The notes beneath the pieces were generated by a model. That model had not been told where the DNA came from, did no database searches, and saw nothing but the letters and a program-made list of their open reading frames with translations. Below, piece by piece: positions 13,919 to 20,221 of a stretch of 20,221 nt of DNA (positions are counted from its first letter, which is position 1; each line of letters opens with the position of its first letter). The stretch is from contig PWGF01000009.1 in NCBI GenBank assembly GCA_003554375.1, forward strand, positions 1 through 20,221, written 5' to 3'. The translations under genes were made by a program, and so were the position numbers. The DNA is from Spirochaetaceae bacterium (lineage in GTDB: Bacteria > Spirochaetota > Spirochaetia > DSM-27196 > SKKC01).

Positions 13919-13964
13919 TGGCACATCTTTACAGGTCAGGTTCGCATGTGGGGCGGCGCTCCCA

Positions 13965-13991
13965 GCCGGCCGGTCGGTAGCGCCGGCCGGC
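13965..13991 (-). terminator. Strong hairpin after bioY
   Basis: GCCGGCCGG and CCGGCCGGC form a perfect 9-bp stem around a 9-base loop, 51 bases beyond the bioY stop. No T-run follows, so this may be a rho-assisted or purely structural stop. Confidence 0.45.
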
Positions 13992-14041
13992 AGCAGCGGC
14001 CCCGGACCGGCACAACCGTTGCCCGCTGCCCGACGGGCTCG

Positions 14042-14656
14042 TCAACGCGTGCATCCATCCACGTACCGGCGCACGGCAGGCAAGAGGGTCGCCGCTCCCG
14101 CTGCTTTCAGAATGTCCCCCGGCAGGAAAGGAAGAATACCTGTTGAAACAGCCCAGAGCAAAGGAACGCTTCCGGCAGGTGCAAACGACAGCAGCCAGAC
14201 GACGCCGAAGGCATAGATCAGCAGGTTGCCGAGTGCCATGGCGGCCAGAGTTGATCGCACGGAGCGATCCCAGCCCTTCCGGGCAAGGGCCCCTACCAGA
14301 TATGCCGCGGGCAGGAACCCCGCGATGTACCCAGCCGTTGTCCCGGTGAGCGTTCCGACGCCGGCTCCGCCGCCGGAGAAGACGCCGAGCCCCGCCGCAC
14401 CGAGCGTGATGTAGACAGCCAGCGTGGCAAGCGACCGGCGAGGACCATAGGCAGCGGCAAGAAGCAGCACCCCCAGGGTCTGCCCTGTAATCGGGACAGG
14501 GCCGATCTCCAATCGGAGCTGAGCTAGGATAGCCAGAAAAAGTGCTCCGACGCCGGCAAGGGCGAGGGTCCGCCCGAGCCGGGCGATCCGACCTCCGGCT
14601 TCCGGGACTAACCGATCGATGAGCACATGCTCCACGGTGGGAGTGACATCCGACAT
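14042..14656 (-). CDS. bioY: BioY biotin transporter S component
   Basis: The 204-residue integral membrane protein carries the BioY signature: VPITGQTLGVLLLAAAYGPRRSLATLAVYITLGAAGLGVFSGG, then TGTTAGYIAGFLPAAYLVGAL and the C-terminal WAVSTGILPFLPGDILKAAGAATL. It has about six hydrophobic segments and a soluble N-terminus of about 28 residues. BioY is the substrate-binding subunit of an ECF-type biotin importer and can act alone or with shared EcfA/EcfT. No ecf or bio gene lies here, so it is a solitary bioY that would need an energising module from elsewhere in the genome, if it uses one. The start is set by AGGAGG seven bases before the ATG at 14656. A 15-bp palindrome lies upstream at 14771-14785. 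Confidence 0.95.
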   Translation of the reverse strand: MSDVTPTVEHVLIDRLVPEAGGRIARLGRTLALAGVGALFLAILAQLRLEIGPVPITGQTLGVLLLAAAYGPRRSLATLAVYITLGAAGLGVFSGGGAGVGTLTGTTAGYIAGFLPAAYLVGALARKGWDRSVRSTLAAMALGNLLIYAFGVVWLLSFAPAGSVPLLWAVSTGILPFLPGDILKAAGAATLLPAVRRYVDGCTR

Positions 14657-14770
14657 CAGGTAACCTCCTCTCCGAATGGGTACCGGCCCTCGAGCGGGCG
14701 GAGACCGCTATCCGCAAGATGTTCTTCAGCGACACGTTGCCGGCGTTTCCGCCGTGCCGGCGTAATTGAA

Positions 14771-14785
14771 TCGGTCGCCGACCGA
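14771..14785 (-). promoter_or_regulatory. Perfect palindrome upstream of bioY
   Basis: TCGGTCG-C-CGACCGA (7-1-7) lies 114 bases before the bioY ATG and directly after a TTGTCG hexamer (minus strand 14791-14786), where it would fill a promoter spacer. It does not resemble the BioR or BioQ sites I know. It could be an operator or a simple hairpin. Confidence 0.35.
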
Positions 14786-14881
14786 CGACAATATCAAAGG
14801 GAAGGCATCAGCGCAAGGCATAGGCGTTGCCCCCTTGTCCCGGACCGGAAGGCGGAGGTGTTGCGGGCGGCCGAGGCGATC

Positions 14882-15940
14882 TCAGTGGAGAAAGGTTCTA
14901 CGTCGCTCCTCTTCGGCTTGTATGCGGCGAACGTTTGCCTTTTCCATCTCGTTTAGGAGCCCTGTCGCATCAGTCGCGTGCGGGTCGTACCAGCGGAAAC
15001 GCCGGAAGTAACGCCCCAGGGGGCCGTCGCAGAAATCGAACCCGTTCCGGGCAAAGAAGGTATTGCGAAAGATTCGGAGTTGCTCGAGCGTGAGGAGCTT
15101 GAGATAGTCCTCCTTCACGCGGATAGTGTCGTAGATCCAGTCATCGACGACTTCTGCCGAAACCGGATCCGCGAGCCACCACGGAACGCGCTCCATCGTT
15201 AGATCGAACGTATCTTCCGGCTCCGGAACGACATCGAGGGCTACGAGATCGAATGCCGCGGCGCTCCGGGTGATATGTGCGGGTGTCTCGTGAGTTGGAA
15301 GCTCGTAGCCGTCGATCCACAGATCCGCATGGTTCTTCACGCGAATAGTCACGCTGTCGATCACCCCTGCCCACGTTCCACCGGTTCCGTAGAGATAGCG
15401 AACCGTGCGTGCCAGGCGGTCTCTGCCGTAGTCCGACCGATAGCGGACGCGAGTTGTAGTCTTCTGGTGGGCGGGGAACTCCACAGACTTCACGTAGAAG
15501 GAGTGGATCTCAGGGGTGTTGGAGGCCGCCGGAATCTCCTCGAAATCAACGGGCTCGTCGTTCACCCAGGTTCGGAAGTCGGTGAAAGGGATATCCTCTT
15601 CCGTAGTGACAGAGAAACGGGGGAATCCTACATCGTGCCGAACCGCATCGGCCGGGTTGAAGAAGACGAACACCGCATCCACTACGTAATGGTCCTCGTA
15701 GAGGTGAATGTCTACCGTCTCGTACCGTAGTGAGACGGCGGTCTCATCCGGGTCACGCAGGCTTGCCGCTCCCCCGGCGACGCGCACAAAAGCCTCGTTT
15801 GCCGGAGCGTTGCCTGCAACCGCCGCCGCAAAGGCGACTGAAAGCACGATCCGGACGGCTGGGATAAGCCGCTTCCTTACCTCAGATCGGCACGCGATGA
15901 CCTGCCCGGAAGCCGCGCTATCCGTTCTTGAGTGCTTCAT
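14882..15940 (-). CDS. Exported DUF4424-like protein with C-terminal YARHG domain
   Basis: From the ATG at 15940 (AGAGG four bases before) the product has 352 residues. A basic stretch (RKRLIPAVR) precedes a hydrophobic core and an APA-type signal-peptidase site near residue 47, so it is exported. The middle is beta-rich (EDIPFTDFRTWVNDEPVDFEEIP...) and resembles DUF4424-type extracytoplasmic domains. The C-terminal segment, about 278-320, has LTLEQLRIFRNTFFARNGFDF..RYFRRFRWYDP, the YARHG fold module with FARNG in place of YARHG; this module is common on bacterial extracellular proteins and its role is not established. The frame remains open to 16066, but the first 42 codons there precede the signal peptide and have no family support. 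The gene lies 231 bases downstream of the NusG-domain-II gene on the same strand. Confidence 0.8.
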   Translation of the reverse strand: MKHSRTDSAASGQVIACRSEVRKRLIPAVRIVLSVAFAAAVAGNAPANEAFVRVAGGAASLRDPDETAVSLRYETVDIHLYEDHYVVDAVFVFFNPADAVRHDVGFPRFSVTTEEDIPFTDFRTWVNDEPVDFEEIPAASNTPEIHSFYVKSVEFPAHQKTTTRVRYRSDYGRDRLARTVRYLYGTGGTWAGVIDSVTIRVKNHADLWIDGYELPTHETPAHITRSAAAFDLVALDVVPEPEDTFDLTMERVPWWLADPVSAEVVDDWIYDTIRVKEDYLKLLTLEQLRIFRNTFFARNGFDFCDGPLGRYFRRFRWYDPHATDATGLLNEMEKANVRRIQAEEERRRTFLH

Positions 15941-16028
15941 ACACCTCTCCACGGGGCGTCGCTTTGCCGGCGGAGAGCCTCGCTCGGCGGTTCTATGGTC
16001 TTCTACCCCTGCTGTTACAGCTACCACA

Positions 16029-16066
16029 CTACTATGAAGGCTATGAGGATAGGTCAATCGGGTCAA
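16029..16066 (-). promoter_or_regulatory. Paired TTGACC elements upstream of the YARHG gene
   Basis: On the minus strand TTGACC occurs twice with three bases between (16066-16061 and 16057-16052). A 17-bp spacer leads from the second to TAGTAG (16034-16029), and one from the first to TAGCCT. Both -10 matches are weak. Confidence 0.25.
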
Positions 16067-16171
16067 GTACTAGCGGTCAGGCACATTGCGTCTCACGCAG
16101 ATCGGCGCTCACGCATCGCTTACGCGGGCGACGGGAAGAGGATCGAGACAACACATGGGTCGGCACATGAC

Positions 16172-16615
16172 CTAAAACGTCTGTGCATCGACGTCCCCTT
16201 GTTGTTCGCCCTCGATTCGGATGAAAATCCGGCTCGGGAGACAAGCGAGCCACTCACCGGGGCGCTCGATCCAGCCCTGACGGACGCAGATCTGGAGTGG
16301 ACCGGGATCTTCCACTACGCGCACTTGGCCACTTGAGATCTCGACCGTGCTGGTCCCGAGCGGCCCGGAGAGCTCGAAGCGCCGGTCCTCGGCCAGCGAA
16401 TACAGGAAGGTGCCTTCTTCGCTTTGCACTCGCACCTCCGCCCCCTCGCCTCGTCCGGCTGCTACGGCGACAAACGCCGAGATTATCGCGACGGCAACGG
16501 CAATCGCCGCAATATCGAGCGGACGTAACGAACGTGCGACCTCGCCGATCGTTCCGAGCTGAATAGGCGAGGTGCGTCGTGCTCTCTTTGGCTGTGTGCG
16601 CCTGGAAGGGGACAT
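16172..16615 (-). CDS. Membrane-anchored NusG domain II protein
   Basis: The 147-residue product has a basic, proline-containing cytoplasmic N-terminus (1-30), one membrane helix (about 34-54, DIAAIAVAVAIISAFVAVAAG) and a small beta domain ending CVRQGWIERPGEWLACLPSRIFIRIEG, the pattern of the NusG domain II (DUF1312) family with its two conserved cysteines (110, 125) and CLP motif. In other bacteria such proteins often sit beside ECF-like membrane proteins or flavin/Rnf genes; none is seen here, so its role is open. GGAG lies nine bases before the ATG at 16615; a GTG at 16636 is an alternative, but it would place that ribosome-binding site within the coding region. The next gene upstream is divergent. 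Confidence 0.82.
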   Translation of the reverse strand: MSPSRRTQPKRARRTSPIQLGTIGEVARSLRPLDIAAIAVAVAIISAFVAVAAGRGEGAEVRVQSEEGTFLYSLAEDRRFELSGPLGTSTVEISSGQVRVVEDPGPLQICVRQGWIERPGEWLACLPSRIFIRIEGEQQGDVDAQTF

Positions 16616-16926
16616 AGGCGTTCGCTCCCTGTTCACTGTGGTTATCGACTGCGATTAGCCGGGTATGGCCCGATACTCGGCAGAGGCTCCGGCCTTGCAC
16701 GCGCTTACCGCTCAGGTGCGTTCTTCTGCGCCGGCACCATCTCGACCCTTTTCGAGAATATAGGATACTGCGCTACGGCGGCGCCGGCTACCTGCCGACT
16801 ACCTGATGTGGCCGACAAGCGCGACGCTCTTGCGTAGCGTGGCCGCTTTGCTTACCTTTGTAACATGTACTTGTTGTTGCAGACAGCGATTCTCTAAGCT
16901 TGAGAACGAGTGGAGTGCTGGAGCGT
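16616..16926. other. Divergent intergenic region between the NusG_II gene and clpS
   Basis: About 310 bases. It should contain promoters for both genes, but only weak matches are seen, such as TTGCGT-17-TACCTT (16830-16858) for clpS. A short stem ACGCT/AGCGT lies around 16823-16840. No gene or RNA family is recognisable. Confidence 0.4.
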
Positions 16927-17274
16927 ATGCCTGAGAAGCTGTTCATGGCCGGTGTCTCGCGCCCCGACGAGGGGGACGACGGGACGGAGCTGACCAAGGA
17001 GCGCAAACCAAAGGTCAAAAAGCCGGACATGTATCGCGTCGTATTACTCAACGACGACTACACTCCAAGGGAGTTCGTAGTGTCCGTACTAATGGAGGTT
17101 TTTCGCAAGAGTCTCGCCCAGGCAAATTCCATTATGATGCGGGCCCACCGGGGCGGACAGAGTACGATCGGCGTGTATACCTATGACATTGCAACGACCA
17201 AGGTTTCACAGGCCAAGGGAAAGGCCAAGGAGGCCGGTTACCCGCTCGGGTTTGCGGTGGAGCCCGACAAATAG
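16927..17274 (+). CDS. clpS: ClpS, adaptor of the Clp protease
   Basis: The 115-residue protein has a flexible N-terminus (1-32) and the ClpS core KPDMYRVVLLNDDYTPREFVVSVLMEVF..., IMMRAHRGGQSTIGVYTYDIATTKVSQAK and YPLGFAVEP. ClpS brings substrates with N-terminal Leu, Phe, Tyr or Trp to ClpAP (or ClpC). The pocket residues Asn42, Asp43, Asp44, Thr46, His74 and Leu107 are present. The position matching E. coli Met40, the gate that excludes branched residues, is Arg48 here. The frame is open from a TTG at 16900, but homology and the ATG at 16927 with GGAG three bases before (TGGAG a little further up) favour the shorter form. Usually clpS is next to clpA; here a phosphoesterase follows after 33 bases and no Clp ATPase is present. 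Confidence 0.93.
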   Translation: MPEKLFMAGVSRPDEGDDGTELTKERKPKVKKPDMYRVVLLNDDYTPREFVVSVLMEVFRKSLAQANSIMMRAHRGGQSTIGVYTYDIATTKVSQAKGKAKEAGYPLGFAVEPDK

Positions 17275-17307
17275 GGACTTGGTGAGGCACGCGGGGCGGG
17301 CAACTCC

Positions 17308-18039
17308 ATGGAAATTATCCGCAAGGCGTTTCACAGAATCACCCACAGACCATACCTAACGCCCGAGCTGCGGGCGTTAACCGGCGGGGAGTTACTCCTT
17401 CATGTCAGCGATACTCCTCGGGAAATCCATAGTTTCGTTCTCAGGCTCCTCGATGCCATCAGACCTGCAGTCTTCGTGCATACGGGCGATTTCGTGGACG
17501 ACGTGAAGCTCGAGCATGCGCCGGAGCGCCGTCATATCCACGAGCACTATCTCAAGCGCCTCATCGAACGAATCGAGCTTCGAGCTTTCTGTCATGCGTA
17601 CTACGTCCCGGGAAACCACGATGACGCGGACATTCTCCGTTCGGCGAGCCGGACGGGGACGGTAATCGAGGTGCCGCGGGAGAAGACCGAGGTCGTACGG
17701 ATTGCCGGCCACCGGTTTGCACTCGGTCACGATATCCCGCGCAATCTGCCGGAGTGTGACTACGCGCTGTACGGACACGTGTACGGGCATGTACATCTTA
17801 TGAATGGCGCCGCCGCGAAAAACGGCGCCCTGATAGCACCGGGGAACTCCGGGGAGGAAGACGGAACGTTCGGGAACGACGGTGTGCACCGCGGGCGACG
17901 GCGAAGCCGGCCATACTTACTCAACGGGCTGGAGCGAGTGAATGTGGTCGACCTCCGGAGCGAGACGGTGTACCATGTGGATTACCCGATGGATACTGAT
18001 CGGTATCGAAAGCTCCACGAGGGGCCGGTAGGGATATAG
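17308..18039 (+). CDS. Calcineurin-like metallophosphoesterase, YfcE-type, with altered motif I
   Basis: The 243-residue cytosolic protein has most calcineurin-like phosphodiesterase motifs: HTGDFVDD (Gly60, Asp61), VPGNHDDAD (Asn103, His104), an ALGHD motif (His141) and YGHVYGHVH (His161, His163). Motif I, normally Asp-x-His, reads VSDTPREI: Asp35 is kept but the His is Pro37. YfcE-type enzymes cleave phosphodiesters using two metal ions; loss of one ligand suggests changed metal use or activity. The C-terminal part (~170-243) carries an Arg-rich insertion (HRGRRRSRP) absent from minimal YfcE proteins. It follows clpS by 33 bases with no terminator visible, so co-transcription is likely. Ribosome binding appears weak (GGGGCGGGC near the ATG at 17308). 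Confidence 0.85.
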   Translation: MEIIRKAFHRITHRPYLTPELRALTGGELLLHVSDTPREIHSFVLRLLDAIRPAVFVHTGDFVDDVKLEHAPERRHIHEHYLKRLIERIELRAFCHAYYVPGNHDDADILRSASRTGTVIEVPREKTEVVRIAGHRFALGHDIPRNLPECDYALYGHVYGHVHLMNGAAAKNGALIAPGNSGEEDGTFGNDGVHRGRRRSRPYLLNGLERVNVVDLRSETVYHVDYPMDTDRYRKLHEGPVGI

Positions 18040-18080
18040 CGCCGCAGTCCACTATGCGTATGTAGCGGGCGTCTTCTGCC

Positions 18081-18096
18081 GATTGGCCGGCCGATC
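18081..18096. repeat. Near-perfect 16-bp palindrome
   Basis: GATTGGCC-GGCCGATC, with one mismatched pair, sits between the phosphoesterase stop and the next gene's ATG at 18208. Operator or terminator roles are both possible. Confidence 0.3.
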
Positions 18097-18207
18097 GACC
18101 GACGGGTGCGGGAAACGCTGAGGACGCGGAATGAAGACAACGAGCGGTTAGCCTTCGGGCTGCCTCAGAAACCGCTCAGAGAGAGGCAACCGGGGAGAAG
18201 CACAGGT

Positions 18208-19212
18208 ATGGTGTTTTTTCGTACGGGACCACGTCTTCTCTTTTTGCATGCACGTGAACCCACATCCCGAATGACCGACTATCTGGTCAGCCGTGAGGAC
18301 GGTCAGATCGTTTCCGTCCACGAGGGCTTGGACCGCTCGACCGAGGAGAGCTCGCTCTGTTTCGTGACCGAGCCGCAGGAGCGCGGCATCCGGATGGATC
18401 GACTTGATGCCGTCGTGTTGGTCCGGTGTGACTCATCCGTGCTCCTTTCTCGCATGGTCAATGCGCGTGCCGCGGAGCTGGTAGAGCAGATCGAGCTTGG
18501 ACCGACGAGTCTGGTCTTTCGCTTCGCCGGAGAAGAGCAGGACATCATCGATCGACTTGCGACGGCGTTCGATGCGCGGGTGGTGTCGTGGGAAGAGGCT
18601 CTAGAGCAAGGGGGAGAAGGAGAGACGATTCTTTCGCTCACGCGAAGAGCTATCGGAGCCCGGCTATCGGAGGTAGATCTATGTTCGCGCAACTTGCTGA
18701 TTCCAGAATCGGGATGGCAAGTGAGACGGAAGCTCAGGACAAACGGCCTGCTCTTCATCACCGAATCGCTGGCGTCCCACGAGTGGGAAGAGCTCCGCAT
18801 CAGCGTCTACGATGCGCACGGGCGCTATGAGAAGCACTACGAACGGCTGACGTTCATACTCTCGCGGCTCGAAGTCGGGATGATCCTGGGCGAAGGCTGG
18901 AGTCGCGATCATGCGCTGGCGATGCTCATGGTCTTGACTTACCAGATTCGCCTTTTCACGCTCATGACGCCTGAGCAAATCAAGGAGATTCTGCTTGGTT
19001 TGGAGTACGACGACGAGGGGGAGCGCATCGTAGATCTCGATCTTTACCACCGCAACAAGAAGGTGCCGTGGGGAGCGGTCGGTCCGCGCGGCCGCAAGCG
19101 CCGGAAGGAGGAGGAAGGCAGGCAGCATCGTGCACGCCTCCTGGAGCGCCTCTCCACCGGAGATCGCGCCTATCTTCGCGATATGGAGCGCAGAATTCGC
19201 GAATCTGCATGA
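18208..19212 (+). CDS. Conserved-looking cytosolic protein of unknown function
   Basis: I do not recognise this family. From the ATG at 18208 (GGGGAG ten bases before) the product has 334 residues, no signal peptide and no membrane segment. The N-terminal half is alpha/beta with strands such as GPRLLFLHA and LDAVVLVRCD; the middle has LCSRNLLIPESGWQVRRKLRTNGLLFITES; the C-terminal third is helical (FILSRLEVGMILGEGW..ALAMLMVLTYQIRLFTLMTPEQIKEILLGLEYDDEGERIVDLDLYHRNK) and ends in a very basic segment (GPRGRKRRKEEEGRQHRARLLERL) that could touch nucleic acid; that is a guess. The frame is open from a GTG at 18106, but those 34 codons are low-information and lack a ribosome-binding site. It lies 168 bases after the phosphoesterase gene, same strand. 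Confidence 0.75.
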   Translation: MVFFRTGPRLLFLHAREPTSRMTDYLVSREDGQIVSVHEGLDRSTEESSLCFVTEPQERGIRMDRLDAVVLVRCDSSVLLSRMVNARAAELVEQIELGPTSLVFRFAGEEQDIIDRLATAFDARVVSWEEALEQGGEGETILSLTRRAIGARLSEVDLCSRNLLIPESGWQVRRKLRTNGLLFITESLASHEWEELRISVYDAHGRYEKHYERLTFILSRLEVGMILGEGWSRDHALAMLMVLTYQIRLFTLMTPEQIKEILLGLEYDDEGERIVDLDLYHRNKKVPWGAVGPRGRKRRKEEEGRQHRARLLERLSTGDRAYLRDMERRIRESA

Positions 19213-19238
19213 CCGTTCGCCCGCAGAACCGTGTGAGC

Positions 19239-19263
19239 CCTGCTTGCAGGAGCCGGCAGGCTC
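19239..19263. terminator. Paired hairpins between convergent genes
   Basis: CCTGC-TT-GCAGG (19239-19250) is followed by GAGCC-GGCA-GGCTC (19250-19263) in the 125-base gap between two convergent genes. There is no T-run, so a bidirectional stop is only suggested. Confidence 0.35.
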
Positions 19264-19337
19264 CGCGCTCGATTGGACAGATGATCACAACACCCGCGGC
19301 TCCAGGGAGGTGTTCGGTATTCACAGAATAGGAGCTC

Positions 19338-20221
19338 TCAGACCTGCAGACGAGCCATAACACCGAGGCGGTCGAACCGAAACCGCTCCATCTGTTCGCG
19401 GCGGCGACTTGCGTCGTCTATTCGATGGTCGGCGAAGTGGACTGAGGTCCCGACGGCGATATCCAGCTCTGTGGGAAGCTCCATCTCAAGCTTGGCGGAG
19501 ATTGTTGTGAACGCGCGGTCTTCGTCGGTGAAAAGACCGGGGCGCCGCCGGCGGTAGCCTGCCGCGACCCGGGGGCGATAGGGCACCGGGAGCCGATACT
19601 GAAGCGTGGCGAAGAAGTCGAAATAGACCGCATCATACTCCGCCCCTTGCATCGCCAACTCCCAGTGCGACGGTGGGGCCGTCGTTACGAGTTGGCGGTT
19701 CTCCAGAGTCCACTCACCCTCCGTTCGGAACTCCGCCCATTCCGGGGCGCCGAGAAAAGCCGTATCCGCGATAAGCCGGCCTGTTGCGCCGGTGGTGAGG
19801 ACCATGCCGCCGAAGCTGCTGCTCTCGTACTCTTGCGCGTCCGGGTCCACCTCCCGGAGTCCTTCCGCATCGTCACCAAGTCGCCATCCCGTCTCCACAC
19901 GCGAGTAGATGTCGAATTGCGCTGCTGCAAACGGCGCGAGCCTGGCCCGGAACTCGGTGCCGGCCGTTATAGAAGAGAGGAGGAGCGAAAACTGGAGCTC
20001 GGAGAAGTTCTTCGCAAGGAAAGGGTCCGCGCTTTCAAAGATAGGTGAGCGTCGAGAGTGACGGACTGCAAGCTGGGTCCGGGGCTGTGTGTCGGCACGG
20101 AGCTCGAGTTCCGTCGTGGAAACCGGTTCCGATTGCTGTCCGGCTTTGTCGGAATCCAGCTGGTTGTCCGGAGCCGCCAGGACGGATGTCGGAGAAGCCG
20201 CGAGCAGTATGGCCAAGATAG
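19338..20221 (-). CDS. Putative outer-membrane beta-barrel protein, 5' partial
   Basis: The frame runs off the right edge. The first visible residues are ILAILLAASPTSVLAAPDNQ, the hydrophobic core and cleavage region of a signal peptide (site near SVLAA/PD), so only a few N-terminal codons are missing; a TTG at 20216 is internal to that peptide. The mature part of about 275 residues begins with a Gln/Asp/Ser-rich linker and continues with alternating polar and hydrophobic strands rich in Tyr, Arg and Phe (FSLLLSSITAGTEFRARLAPFAAAQFDIYSRVETGWRL; YFDFFATLQYRLPVPYRPRVAAGYRRRR), ending in FDRLGVMARLQV. This looks like a small beta-barrel of the outer membrane, but no named family is recognised. 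It converges on the unknown gene at 18208-19212. Confidence 0.7.
   Translation of the reverse strand, partial: ILAILLAASPTSVLAAPDNQLDSDKAGQQSEPVSTTELELRADTQPRTQLAVRHSRRSPIFESADPFLAKNFSELQFSLLLSSITAGTEFRARLAPFAAAQFDIYSRVETGWRLGDDAEGLREVDPDAQEYESSSFGGMVLTTGATGRLIADTAFLGAPEWAEFRTEGEWTLENRQLVTTAPPSHWELAMQGAEYDAVYFDFFATLQYRLPVPYRPRVAAGYRRRRPGLFTDEDRAFTTISAKLEMELPTELDIAVGTSVHFADHRIDDASRRREQMERFRFDRLGVMARLQV

Noticed and set aside
13965..13991. Hairpin as a classical intrinsic terminator
   Set aside because: The stem is strong but no U-tract follows, so it is listed only as a probable structural stop.

Overview
This is a GC-rich bacterial window holding 15 protein-coding genes on both strands, two of them cut by the window edges. 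There is no rRNA, tRNA, CRISPR array, transposase or phage gene that I can see. The host is probably a diderm: one gene at the right edge looks like a signal-peptide-bearing outer-membrane protein, and another is exported with a YARHG module. A NusG-domain-II membrane protein, a GAF-plus-enzyme-I PtsP and an orphan ClpS would suit a free-living spirochaete. That placement is an inference from gene content, not proven here.

Left part (1-8240): a 5'-truncated ptsP; a small minus-strand gene with an Ala/Gly-rich start and unusually complete expression signals; a divergent SDR-fold protein that lacks the SDR catalytic residues; a 0.6-kb GC-rich non-coding stretch ending in a 16-bp tandem repeat; and a translationally coupled minus-strand pair, an ATP-grasp ligase followed by a CocE/NonD-type serine hydrolase.

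Middle (8240-14660): a small DUF212/YuiD-type membrane phosphatase-like protein, glycogen phosphorylase, and a clear family 1 encapsulin operon (encapsulated ferritin, then shell, with overlapping stop and start). Convergent to the operon lie a histone-deacetylase-family amidohydrolase and a BioY biotin transporter S component.

Right part (14880-20221): an exported DUF4424/YARHG-like protein downstream of a NusG-domain-II membrane protein on the minus strand; clpS plus a calcineurin-like phosphoesterase that lacks one metal-site histidine; an unrecognised cytosolic protein; and the 5'-truncated putative outer-membrane protein.

Functional themes are iron storage in a protein nanocompartment, glycogen breakdown, nitrogen-type PTS signalling, biotin uptake and N-end-rule adaptor activity. 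Several promoters fit TTGACN, 17-18 bp, TANNNT. Three genes have a candidate -10 box so close to the start codon that leaderless transcription is plausible. The most unusual items are the coupled ATP-grasp/hydrolase pair, the dual-start small gene with an operator-like palindrome, and the encapsulin operon whose cargo tail carries the ribosome-binding site of the shell gene.
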